This document shows, one piece after another, positions 8,643-15,775 of a DNA stretch of 64,000 nucleotides. The position numbers and the translations under genes are program-made. This DNA comes from Deltaproteobacteria bacterium UBA6106 (lineage in GTDB: Bacteria; Desulfobacterota; Syntrophorhabdia; Syntrophorhabdales; Syntrophorhabdaceae), in the NCBI GenBank assembly GCA_002428485.1, contig DIWM01000038.1, positions 1-64,000 of the forward strand, in the 5' to 3' direction. How positions within the stretch are numbered: the stretch's first letter is position 1; every line of letters begins with the position of its first letter. The notes beneath the pieces are model-generated. The model searched no databases, was not told where the DNA came from, and saw only the letters and a program-made list of their open reading frames with translations.

Positions 8643-9523
8643 AGTTCCTCCAGAATTGATTGTAATTTTGTATGTATTTCCCGTATCGCCCCGCTTGCAG
8701 CACAATGAGGGGCAAAATCAAGAATGGTTTTTGCTTCTTTTTGCGCCTCCGTGATCTTCGGTTCGTAGGGTATCTCGCCAAGATACACAAGACTGTTGTC
8801 CTTGCAGAACTGCTGTGCTTCCCTGACATAGGAGGCATTGATATCGCTTTTGTTTACCGCAACGGCAGTCCTGATCTGGAAATGATTCGTTAATTCCACA
8901 ATGCGCTTCAGATCGTGCGCCCCTGTCGGCGTCGGCTCCGTCACTATCACGGCCAGATGCGTTCCCGTAAGAGAAGAGATGACAGGACAGCCTATCCCCG
9001 GCGGACCGTCGATCAGGATCAATTCATTCCCTGTCTTTTTCGCTTCTTCGCGGGCCTCGTTCCTGACCATGGCAACGAGTTTTCCTGAGTTTTCTTCTCC
9101 CGGGATCATTTCGGCAAAAACAAACCGGCCATTATCCCCAGTGCTGCAGATATAACAATGCCCCGAAAGCCTCTCATCGAAATCTACCGCCCCTGCCGGG
9201 CATAAAAAATGACAGGCCCCGCATCCTTCACAGGAAACAGTGTCGACTACAAAATCCTCAGATATCGCGTCGTACAGACAGACATCCCTGCATTTGCCGC
9301 AATCGGTACAGCGCTCCGGCGCTATCCTTGCCTTCTTTCCTCCTAAAAACTCCTTTGTGAGCAACACTTTATCAATGTTCAGGATCATGTGCAGGTTTGC
9401 GGCGTCCACGTCGCAATCTGCTATTACCTTATTCCGGAACAGAAAAGAAAGAGCCCCTGTAAGGGAAGTTTTCCCTGTTCCCCCTTTGCCGCTGACAACA
9501 ACCATCTCTTTTATATTTATCAT
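8639..9523 (-). CDS. MinD-family ATPase with ferredoxin insert (first copy)
   Basis: A 294-residue P-loop ATPase of the Soj/ParA/MinD superfamily. It has a deviant Walker A SGKGGTGKTS at the N-terminus, an inserted two-cluster ferredoxin segment at about residues 60-110 with CTDCGKCRDVC and CEGCGACHFLCP, and then the ATPase continues with IDGPPGIGCP. Such nucleotide-binding ferredoxin fusions are common in anaerobes, usually as tandem pairs, and are thought to couple ATP hydrolysis to cluster or cofactor handling; no direct function is established. I start at ATG 9523 with AGGTG upstream. It overlaps the Mrp-NifX gene by four bases and lies four bases after its paralogue. Confidence 0.93.
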   Translation of the reverse strand: MINIKEMVVVSGKGGTGKTSLTGALSFLFRNKVIADCDVDAANLHMILNIDKVLLTKEFLGGKKARIAPERCTDCGKCRDVCLYDAISEDFVVDTVSCEGCGACHFLCPAGAVDFDERLSGHCYICSTGDNGRFVFAEMIPGEENSGKLVAMVRNEAREEAKKTGNELILIDGPPGIGCPVISSLTGTHLAVIVTEPTPTGAHDLKRIVELTNHFQIRTAVAVNKSDINASYVREAQQFCKDNSLVYLGEIPYEPKITEAQKEAKTILDFAPHCAASGAIREIHTKLQSILEEL

Positions 9524-9527
9524 TTTA

Positions 9528-10403
9528 TCACCTGCATTGTGCCTTCCCCAATAGCCTGCCAATATTAAAGACAAGCTCCATAAACTGTTCAGTATAAACG
9601 GGAAGGGATTTCAGGATAATGTCTCCTGTGGAGTAATGGCGCGCAATCTCTCTGTCTTCCGGCAGGGCCATGATCACAGGCAGGTCATTTTTTGACAGAT
9701 ACTCTTCGAGGGGGGGAAATTCGCCATTCTGACGGTTGATCACAATCCCGATCGGTTTTCCCAGATTTTTTGCCACCGATACGGCGATTTTCAAATCATG
9801 GAGGCCGAAGGGGGTTGGTTCCGTTACCATTACCACCACGTCGGCATCGAAGATCGTTTTTACCACCGGGCATGACGTCCCCGGCGGCGCATCGATGATC
9901 CTGATGTGGTTTTCTTTGTAATGACGTTTTACCTCATGGATGAGGGGACCGGCCATCGGCTCGCCCACATTAAGGATGCCGTGTACAAAATCGATGTCCT
10001 CGGTTGCGGTTCCCATCTCGATCAGTCCTATCTCCCGATCACCATCCCGGATTGCCCTCTCCGGACATATATGTATACAAAGACCGCAGCCATGACACAG
10101 CTCGGGAAACAGGAGCACGTTGTTCGGGAGCGTAACAAGGGCATTGAACTGGCAGTGGGAGCTACATTCGCCGCAGGAAGTGCATTTATCCTGATCGATC
10201 ACCGGCACCAGAACATTTGCCGGAGTGCTTTTATCGATCTTTGGTTTCAGGAAGATATGTCCGTTCGGCTCCTCCACATCACAGTCCAGGTACTGCACAT
10301 GCTGCCCGGAATGGGCAAGAAAATAGGCTAGATTTACCGCTATCGTCGTCTTTCCTGTTCCTCCTTTGCCGCTCGCAAAGGCGATGTTCATGTTTTGCAT
10401 CAT
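9528..10403 (-). CDS. MinD-family ATPase with ferredoxin insert (second copy)
   Basis: A paralogue of the neighbouring gene, about 291 residues, with the same order: Walker A SGKGGTGKTT, ferredoxin motifs CTSCGECSSHC and CHGCGLCIHICP, then DAPPGTSCPV. The two copies are diverged rather than a recent duplication, which fits two subunits of one heteromeric complex. The start is uncertain: ATG codons at 10403, 10400 and 10391 are all in frame and none has a strong Shine-Dalgarno; I use 10403, two bases after the DUF5320 stop, which suggests translational coupling. Cytoplasmic; part of the run with NifX-domain proteins. Confidence 0.92.
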   Translation of the reverse strand: MMQNMNIAFASGKGGTGKTTIAVNLAYFLAHSGQHVQYLDCDVEEPNGHIFLKPKIDKSTPANVLVPVIDQDKCTSCGECSSHCQFNALVTLPNNVLLFPELCHGCGLCIHICPERAIRDGDREIGLIEMGTATEDIDFVHGILNVGEPMAGPLIHEVKRHYKENHIRIIDAPPGTSCPVVKTIFDADVVVMVTEPTPFGLHDLKIAVSVAKNLGKPIGIVINRQNGEFPPLEEYLSKNDLPVIMALPEDREIARHYSTGDIILKSLPVYTEQFMELVFNIGRLLGKAQCR

Positions 10404-10405
10404 CT

Positions 10406-10726
10406 TCAGGCCCTTGTCATTGGTATATTGCACTTTGGACATTTCTGCTCATAACAGGGTATCCCCCGCTCATGGGGCACTTTCGCCCCGCACTGAGGAC
10501 ATACACACTCTCCTGTCGGTCCGAGCCCTTTTCCACCCATCCTTCCTCTTCCGCTTCCTCCTGCTCCGATTCCTCTACCTGCACCTGCACCGGTTCCTGC
10601 ACCTGCACCGGTTCCTGCACCTGCGCCTCTACCTGCACCTGCACCGGTTCCTGCACCTGCGCCTCTTCCGCCTTTCCCTGTCATTGGTCCCTTCCCCATT
10701 GGTCCTGTTCCATCTCCTCTTGGCAT
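10406..10726 (-). CDS. DUF5320-like protein with Gly/Ala hexapeptide repeats and zinc ribbon
   Basis: A 106-residue protein. The N-terminus (MPRGDGTGPMGKGPMTGKGG) is the hallmark of DUF5320, a small family found beside NifX and MinD genes in anaerobes. Residues about 21-56 consist of six tandem hexapeptides of the form R/T-G-A-G-A-G. The C-terminal 35 residues carry four cysteines, CPQC and CPKC with an additional CYEQ, forming a zinc-ribbon-like module. The function is unknown; the flexible glycine segment may tether the zinc ribbon to a partner. It lies between the DUF134 regulator (15 bases) and the MinD pair (2 bases). Confidence 0.85.
   Translation of the reverse strand: MPRGDGTGPMGKGPMTGKGGRGAGAGTGAGAGRGAGAGTGAGAGTGAGAGRGIGAGGSGRGRMGGKGLGPTGECVCPQCGAKVPHERGIPCYEQKCPKCNIPMTRA
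10559..10666 (-). repeat. Six tandem 18-bp units coding RGAGAG/TGAGAG
   Basis: Six uninterrupted 18-bp units (108 bp) within the DUF5320-like gene. The units read, in protein order, RGAGAG, TGAGAG, RGAGAG, TGAGAG, TGAGAG, RGIGAG. Near identity of units at the DNA level suggests slippage-prone length variation. Confidence 0.9.
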
Positions 10727-10741
10727 AACACGTACCTCCTT

Positions 10742-11500
10742 TTACCAGTGCCCGTTTACATCGGGACCGGCCAATTTAGCAAGTTTCCCCTGCTCGTATG
10801 CCTGGATCACCTGGGCTACAGTCATATTGGATACAACATAGACTTCAACCCCCGCTGCCTGGAGCACGCGGAATGCATTTGGCCCAAGATGGCCGCTGAC
10901 AACTACCTTTGCGCCCGCATTTACCACGTTCTGTGCGCTCTGGATCCCTGCTCCCTGCGCCGCACCCATATTAATAGCGTTATCGATTACGGTATGTTCT
11001 TTGCTCTCCTGGTCGTAGACGACAAGTTTCCGACTTCTGCCAAAACGCTCATCCACCATTCCTTCCAATGTTCCGTCAACACTTGTTATTGCGATCTTCA
11101 TCGCTCCTCCTTGTTCTGTGAGTAATGCATCACCTTTTTTAGACACAGATTTTTCGTTCCATCCACGCTTCCACATCTGTTGCAAACCATAGGTTGGCAC
11201 CTGTCCATTGTCAATTGTTACATTACCCCCTTCGATCCTAAGCGCCTTTCCATTCACGACAGCGTCTGCCATTTTCTCATGAGCAGCCAATATAAGGCGG
11301 TGAAAGGTTGGCTGCGATACATTCATCTGTTTTGCCGCCTCTTCCTGTTGTATCCCAAGGTGGTCTTTCAACCGGATCGCCTCCAGTTCGTCGTGCTGGA
11401 TAATGACCTCATCCAGATCCCCCATCCTTATCCCGGCTGGTTTGAAATACGTTACATAGGGAAGAAATCCTATATTCCGAAAACATTTTGGTCTTGGCAT
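10742..11500 (-). CDS. DUF134 HTH regulator fused to NifX-like domain
   Basis: A 252-residue fusion. Residues 1-100 are the DUF134 domain (MPRPKCFRNIG start; an HTH of the sigma-70 region 4 type at LGIQQEEAAKQMNVSQPTFHR), a putative DNA-binding domain. Residues 134-252 form a NifX/NifB-type cofactor-binding domain beginning MKIAITSVDGTLEGMVDERFG. The combination suggests a regulator that reads the state of a metal cofactor, which is inference. It is the first gene of the 13-gene run. Immediately upstream is a perfect 20-bp palindrome, a good candidate operator for autoregulation. An internal Shine-Dalgarno plus ATG at the domain boundary (11101-11112) could yield the NifX domain alone. Confidence 0.92.
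   Translation of the reverse strand: MPRPKCFRNIGFLPYVTYFKPAGIRMGDLDEVIIQHDELEAIRLKDHLGIQQEEAAKQMNVSQPTFHRLILAAHEKMADAVVNGKALRIEGGNVTIDNGQVPTYGLQQMWKRGWNEKSVSKKGDALLTEQGGAMKIAITSVDGTLEGMVDERFGRSRKLVVYDQESKEHTVIDNAINMGAAQGAGIQSAQNVVNAGAKVVVSGHLGPNAFRVLQAAGVEVYVVSNMTVAQVIQAYEQGKLAKLAGPDVNGHW
11101..11112 (-). promoter_or_regulatory. Internal ribosome binding site and ATG at the NifX domain boundary
   Basis: AAGGAGG (minus strand, 11112-11106), four bases, then in-frame ATG at 11101-11099, the first codon of the NifX-like domain in the DUF134 fusion. It would give a 119-residue protein. The arrangement repeats that at 7745-7757. Confidence 0.6.
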
Positions 11501-11511
11501 TGAAACCTCTA

Positions 11512-11531
11512 TTATGAATATATATTCATAA
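11512..11531. promoter_or_regulatory. Perfect 20-bp palindrome, putative operator
   Basis: The 20 bases form a perfect inverted repeat whose half-site is TTATGAATAT. It lies 11 bases upstream of the ATG of the DUF134-NifX gene, where a bound protein would block RNA polymerase or ribosome access. No second copy was noticed in the window. Confidence 0.65.
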
Positions 11532-11663
11532 CTATACCCTTGTCAAGGGGAATCAAAATAATTTCTTCTCCGTCTTTTTATCAAAACCCCCAACACGTAT
11601 GAAATATGCCCTGGCCTCCTTTGTGAATCGCTTTAGCTCAACGCTTCTTTGTTGTATCCGAAA

Positions 11664-11693
11664 TTGACAAGGTTCCACTCTCACTGCTATATA
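11664..11693 (+). promoter_or_regulatory. Sigma-70-like promoter
   Basis: TTGACA at 11664-11669, an 18-base spacer and TATATA at 11688-11693. It reads toward the cbiA-type gene 205 bases downstream. No cobalamin riboswitch-like structure was recognised in the leader. Confidence 0.5.
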
Positions 11694-11738
11694 TAGAATC
11701 ACTAAGTAAAGATTTGTATAAGCGGAATTACATCACTC

Positions 11739-11885
11739 ATGAGGCTCCATAAAATAAGAAGAAAATGTTTCGCTGTTTTCATCACAGTCTCAGCAATGGC
11801 GCCTCCTGTATTTTATCAACGTGCTCCTTCTGCGAAGGGACATTTTTTATATGAAGGCGTACTTATAAACATAAAGATGCCGTAG
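11739..11885 (+). CDS. Possible 48-aa small protein
   Basis: An open frame of 48 codons from ATG 11739 to TAG 11883-11885, between the promoter and the cbiA-type gene. The product has a basic start (MRLHKIRRKCF) and a short hydrophobic stretch (AVFITVSAMAPPVF), weakly like a signal sequence. No good Shine-Dalgarno is present and no family is recognised. It may be only leader sequence; confidence is low. Confidence 0.2.
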   Translation: MRLHKIRRKCFAVFITVSAMAPPVFYQRAPSAKGHFLYEGVLINIKMP

Positions 11886-11897
11886 GGTTTTGTTCCG

Positions 11898-13268
11898 ATG
11901 ATGAATAACAAAATACCCCCGAGGGTCATGATCGCTGCGCCGGCCGGACGGTCCGGAAAGACCACGGTCTCCATCGGGCTGTGCAGCCTCTTCAGTGGTA
12001 TGGGCCTCAAGGTGCAGCCCTTCAAGAAAGGGCCCGACTATATCGACCCTTCATGGCTTACCGCGGCATCGGGCAGTAGCTGCCGCAATCTCGACGCCTT
12101 TATGATGGGTGAAAAAAGGTTGATCGGGAGCTTCGAAACCGCTTCGCCTGCTTCTGATATCGCCATCATCGAAGGGAACATGGGGTTATACGACGGCATC
12201 GACAAAAACGGCAAGGGGAGTTCCGCACACCTTTCAAGGCTGCTCAAAACCCCTGTTATACTCGTTGTCAATACTGCCAGGATGAATAGAAGCATCGCCG
12301 CCCTTGTCAAGGGATATATGGATTTTGAACCTGACACAGAGATAGGGGGCGTGATCCTCAACAACGTCTCAGGCGAGAGGCACGCATCGAAACTGACCGA
12401 TGCAGTTGAACGGTACTGTAAGATACCTGTTCTTGGTATAATATCAAAAAACGCTTATCCGAATATCAGCGAGAGGCATCTTGGCCTCGTGCCGTTCAAA
12501 GAAAGTGAATGTGCGGGCGAGATCATAAAGCGTATCTCCGATATAACTGCGCGATACCTTGATCTTGACGGGATCCTCTCTGTTGCCCGCAGTGCCGGAG
12601 AATATTTTGCGACACCAAAAAGGGCGGCTACGGGCAAAACAATTAAGGCCCGCATAGGTGTTGTCTATGACCGTGTTTTCAATTTCTATTACCCTGAAAA
12701 CCTCGAAGCGCTCAGGACGGCAGGCGCCGAATTGGTGATGATGGATTCCCTTTATGACCAGGCGCTGCCGGCCATTGATGGTCTTTATATCGGCGGTGGG
12801 TTCCCCGAGCTCCACCTCCAGAGGCTGTCGGCCAACAAGGGACTGATGCGCTCCGTAGCGATGGCAATAGAAGATGGCCTTCCGGCCTACGCGGAATGCG
12901 CGGGCCTCATGTATCTCTGCAGCGGGATCCACATAAACGGAAAGTCTTACGAAATGGCGGGCGTTATTCCTTCGGAGGTTGTCCTTTCAAAAAGGCCCGA
13001 GGGGCACGGTTACGTTCATGCGGAGGTTGCATGTGATAATCCGTTCTTTGCTGCCGGAACGCAGATCAAAGGGCACGAATTCCATTATTCGAAACTCGCC
13101 CATCCGGCAGGACTTAATCTTGTTTTAAACATCACAAGAGGGCGCGGGGTAAACGGCTCTATGGACGGGATCGTATATAAAAACCTCTTCGCTTCGTACC
13201 TCCATATCCACGCGCTTGGTTCACCGGCATGGGCTGATCATTTTGTCACCCTTGCTTCGGGAAGGTAG
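11898..13268 (+). CDS. cbiA: Cobyrinate/hydrogenobyrinate a,c-diamide synthase family protein
   Basis: A 456-residue two-domain amidase. The N-terminal ATPase-like domain has the P-loop APAGRSGKTT near residue 15 and the KKGPDYIDPSW motif; the C-terminal class I glutaminase domain has GGGFPELH and the nucleophile region YAECAGLMYL. It transfers glutamine-derived ammonia to the a and c acetates of a corrinoid or related tetrapyrrole. Full-length members (about 450-470 aa) match. The family also includes DsrN (siroheme amidation) and CfbB (Ni-sirohydrochlorin). No other cobalamin genes are nearby, while a siroheme sulfite reductase follows on the opposite strand, so a DsrN-like role is a fair alternative. 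A cobalamin need exists in the genome because a class II ribonucleotide reductase is encoded at 19577. Confidence 0.9.
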   Translation: MMNNKIPPRVMIAAPAGRSGKTTVSIGLCSLFSGMGLKVQPFKKGPDYIDPSWLTAASGSSCRNLDAFMMGEKRLIGSFETASPASDIAIIEGNMGLYDGIDKNGKGSSAHLSRLLKTPVILVVNTARMNRSIAALVKGYMDFEPDTEIGGVILNNVSGERHASKLTDAVERYCKIPVLGIISKNAYPNISERHLGLVPFKESECAGEIIKRISDITARYLDLDGILSVARSAGEYFATPKRAATGKTIKARIGVVYDRVFNFYYPENLEALRTAGAELVMMDSLYDQALPAIDGLYIGGGFPELHLQRLSANKGLMRSVAMAIEDGLPAYAECAGLMYLCSGIHINGKSYEMAGVIPSEVVLSKRPEGHGYVHAEVACDNPFFAAGTQIKGHEFHYSKLAHPAGLNLVLNITRGRGVNGSMDGIVYKNLFASYLHIHALGSPAWADHFVTLASGR

Positions 13269-13423
13269 GCAAACAATCCCTATTCTGTCATTCACAAAGA
13301 AAGGCCAGGACTAAACCAATCTTTTCTGACAAGCCTATTTCGTACTCTTGGGTTCTCTGCAAAACGATGCGCTCGGAGCCTGCTATCTAGTCTGCCCGTT
13401 CCCTCTACGGGGGGCATACGCGA

Positions 13424-14092
13424 TTATTGCGATTGTTCATTCAGAACAGCCTTTTTGAACTCCTCGATGCCGATGCGCTCGATGAAGCGGGCCGTCCTTT
13501 CTCTTGGCTTGGCGTTGCTGCGATAATAGTCGAAGCACCTCTTTGCGAGCTCTATCACCTCTTCAGTGCTCAGGTCCTCTGCGATCACATCGCCTATCCT
13601 GGGCTTTCCGCCCGAATTCCCGCCGAACATAACGGTCCAGCCGGATTTTTTTCCAAAGGCGCCGAAGTCCCTCACATACCCCTCGCCACAGTTCATGGGG
13701 CACCCTGAAATTCCTATCTTCGCTTTGGCAGGCAGTTCCATGCCCACAAAGAGTTCTTCCAGTTTGCCGCCAAGTCCCAGCGAGTCCAGGATTCCGAATC
13801 TGCACACAGCAGTCCCCGGGCAGGCCTGTACGTAATGGACACAGATCTCTATTGCCGGCCCGATGCCCATACCAAGTTCTTTCCATATCTGCCCCACCGA
13901 TTCCGGCTTAATTCCAACAAGGGCCATTCGCTGGGCAGAGGTTATCTTGATGATCGGGATCTCATGCCTGCGCGCAACTGCGGCAATGTTTTCCAGAACC
14001 TCCGGGGTTACAAGGCCCATCGGCGTTCTCGGCACGATGGCATACGTTTGCTTGTCCCGTTGAACAAAAGCTCCCTGCAATTCATCCGGCAT
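13424..14092 (-). CDS. Small siroheme sulfite/nitrite reductase-like protein
   Basis: A 222-residue protein with the nitrite/sulfite reductase ferredoxin-like half domain at residues 5-70, followed by the siroheme-4Fe4S domain. The cluster ligands are C91-x5-C97 and C131-x3-C135 (CPGTAVC and GCPMNC). At about 24 kDa it matches the low-molecular-weight assimilatory-type sulfite reductases of sulfate reducers rather than DsrAB or CysI. Siroheme and cluster would be coupled for six-electron reduction of sulfite. It is a single gene with its own extended -10 promoter and AAAGGAGG Shine-Dalgarno. The 155 bases toward cbiA (convergent) contain nothing recognised. Physiological substrate and electron donor are unknown. 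Confidence 0.88.
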   Translation of the reverse strand: MPDELQGAFVQRDKQTYAIVPRTPMGLVTPEVLENIAAVARRHEIPIIKITSAQRMALVGIKPESVGQIWKELGMGIGPAIEICVHYVQACPGTAVCRFGILDSLGLGGKLEELFVGMELPAKAKIGISGCPMNCGEGYVRDFGAFGKKSGWTVMFGGNSGGKPRIGDVIAEDLSTEEVIELAKRCFDYYRSNAKPRERTARFIERIGIEEFKKAVLNEQSQ

Positions 14093-14119
14093 ATACGGCC
14101 TCCTTTGTTTAATATATTT

Positions 14120-14128
14120 ATTATACCA
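14120..14128 (-). promoter_or_regulatory. Extended -10 promoter for the sulfite reductase gene
   Basis: Minus strand TGGTATAAT, 28 bases upstream of the ATG; TGn extension present and no clear -35. Confidence 0.55.
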
Positions 14129-14181
14129 TATATCTCAATGAAGCGCTTGAAGCAAGGGATGGACCCCGTGAAAATGAACTA

Positions 14182-14201
14182 CCCCGCAGCAAGCTGCGGG
14201 G
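14182..14201. repeat. GC-rich hairpin, part of a dispersed repeat
   Basis: CCCCGCAGC, AA, GCTGCGGGG: a perfect nine-base-pair stem in the spacer after the transglycosylase gene. A related sequence with CCGGATGATT beside it recurs near 29503-29530. It may also stop transcription, but no T-run follows on the minus strand. Confidence 0.6.
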
Positions 14202-14242
14202 AATCATCCGGATTGGAAGGTAAGATGTAAATGTTGAACCCT

Positions 14243-15082
14243 TCAGGATTTTTCTTTTGTTGCTTTTGCGTAGGCAAGGACCGCTTCCACATAGCTGTCG
14301 CAATGATTGTAGGCATATATCGCCTGACGCATTGCCTCAATCCTTCCGCTCTCCCAGCCATGCACCTTCAGGTAATTGGCGATGCTTGCGACAGCATCCC
14401 TGAAGTCGAAAAGGTCTACGACGCCATCCCCGTTTCCGTCGACTGCGAACCGCACATATGAAGAAGGGATGAACTGGCAGATGCCGAATGCGCCTGCCCA
14501 CGAACCCTTCACCGAAAAAGGGTCCTTGTTCTGTTCCCTGCATATTCGCAGGAATTCTATCAGCTCCTTCTCTGCCCATGCCGAGCGGCGGTTCTCAACA
14601 AGCGCCATGGTGAGAAGGCTGTTGAATACGGGATATCTTCCTGTTGACCTCCCGAAGTCCGTCTCTATCCGGAGGATGGCCACGACCACCTCCTTTTCTA
14701 CGCCAAACAATCGTTCGACCTCCTCAAGGGCGTCCCTGTGTTCGCCTAATATCCTCTGCCCGCGTTCGATGGAGCTTTTTGTAAGAAGGCCGAACCTCCG
14801 GCTCATATAATCAAGCCCCTTGCCGCTTCTCCCGACGATCTGCGGATAAATCTCCAGCCTGCTGTCTGAAAGGATCTTGCCGATCTCCTCCACCGCAAAT
14901 CCCTCCAATTTCAGCCTTTCCGTCAGATGGTTCAGCCTGTCTTGATATTGCGGGTCGATATCGGCGTACAGGAACGAACGGGACAACATGACGATAAAAA
15001 GGACATTGATAATCAGTAAAAAACGGAAAGAATATTTTTTCAGCCCTGCAACCCCATTTCCTCTATCATAGCAACGCCTCAA
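14243..15082 (-). CDS. Lytic murein transglycosylase, MltB-like
   Basis: A soluble or periplasmic lytic transglycosylase of the SLT_2/MltB family. A hydrophobic N-terminal segment at residues about 18-38 (FLLIINVLFIVMLSRSFLYA) acts as signal or anchor; there is no lipobox. The catalytic glutamate is in AILRIETDFG near residue 138, with GRYPVFNSLLTMA and the conserved GAFGICQFIPSSY and DGVVDLFDFRDAVASIANYL segments. It cleaves the MurNAc-GlcNAc bond of peptidoglycan with anhydro-muropeptide formation. At 279 residues it is shorter than E. coli MltB. The start is uncertain: the TTG at 15082 has no clear Shine-Dalgarno, and an internal start before KKYSF is possible. Confidence 0.85.
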   Translation of the reverse strand: MRRCYDRGNGVAGLKKYSFRFLLIINVLFIVMLSRSFLYADIDPQYQDRLNHLTERLKLEGFAVEEIGKILSDSRLEIYPQIVGRSGKGLDYMSRRFGLLTKSSIERGQRILGEHRDALEEVERLFGVEKEVVVAILRIETDFGRSTGRYPVFNSLLTMALVENRRSAWAEKELIEFLRICREQNKDPFSVKGSWAGAFGICQFIPSSYVRFAVDGNGDGVVDLFDFRDAVASIANYLKVHGWESGRIEAMRQAIYAYNHCDSYVEAVLAYAKATKEKS

Positions 15083-15117
15083 ATAAAATCAACAGGTTTT
15101 TGTTTACATCCGTTCCG

Positions 15118-15145
15118 ATAAAATATCTCTTATAAAATATCTCTT
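15118..15145. repeat. Two tandem 14-bp copies in a divergent promoter region
   Basis: ATAAAATATCTCTT occurs twice head to tail between the transglycosylase gene and the secreted 130-aa protein gene. Its AT-rich tandem form suggests an activator or repressor site or simple slippage. Confidence 0.4.
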
Positions 15146-15284
15146 ATGGTAATTGTAATGGGTTATTGTGGAGGAGATACAATATTTCCTTGATTTCCTT
15201 TTGCTTAACTTAATATATTTATCCTGGGAAAACATGTTGGTACATTCATTCTATTTCAATAAAGATAATTGGAGGCGTGATACG

Positions 15285-15677
15285 ATGAAAACAGTAAAAT
15301 TGTTTATGGTCGGGATAATGGCAGGATTGATCTTCTGTCTGCTTCTCTCACAGAACGTAACGGCGGGAAACGTGGAGATCGAGAACAATTCTGATGAAAC
15401 TATCTCCGTAGCCACCAGTGCGGGCGGCGACAGGCATATTATGTATGCCAAAAAAGGGGAGAAGGTAAAGGAGGTTCAATTCAGCATTCAGGCCATTACA
15501 AGGATCGTCGTGGCCAGGGAACCGAACGAACAAAAGCATACCCCTTTTACGCCTCTTAAGGTGTACGATGTCGCCAGGCCGAACATGATGAAAGATTACA
15601 AGGTCGTCATATCCCCTCCGGGTGCCGCTGAAAAAGATGTTCAGATAACAGAAATAAATAAATACAATATATTGTGA
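15285..15677 (+). CDS. Secreted small protein of unknown function
   Basis: A 130-residue protein with a clear signal peptide (KTVKLFMVGIMAGLIFCLLL, cleavage after about residue 27, TAG). The mature part begins NVEIENNSDETISVAT and looks like a small beta-rich domain. No family is recognised. ATG 15285 was chosen because GGAGG lies nine bases upstream. It precedes the autotransporter gene by about 100 bases in the same direction and could be co-transcribed with it, but nothing else links them. Confidence 0.7.
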   Translation: MKTVKLFMVGIMAGLIFCLLLSQNVTAGNVEIENNSDETISVATSAGGDRHIMYAKKGEKVKEVQFSIQAITRIVVAREPNEQKHTPFTPLKVYDVARPNMMKDYKVVISPPGAAEKDVQITEINKYNIL

Positions 15678-15775
15678 AGCGGTCGCTGAAAGGTCTTTCG
15701 GTACTGCCGGCATGAAAGGTCTTATAGGCGCCTTTGGAATTCTGCCCTTACATATTGTTGTGTTGGGAAGGTATA

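Noticed and set aside
8639..10403. Nitrogenase iron protein genes
   Set aside because: The ATPases have ferredoxin inserts and lack the NifH cluster cysteines and surrounding nif genes.
10217..11125. Long plus-strand open frame rich in Ser, Cys and Thr
   Set aside because: It is the antisense of the DUF5320 Gly/Ala repeat and the start of the HTH-NifX gene; the sequence is periodic and has no Shine-Dalgarno.
11531..11897. Cobalamin riboswitch upstream of cbiA
   Set aside because: No B12-box-like sequence or suitable stem was found in the leader.
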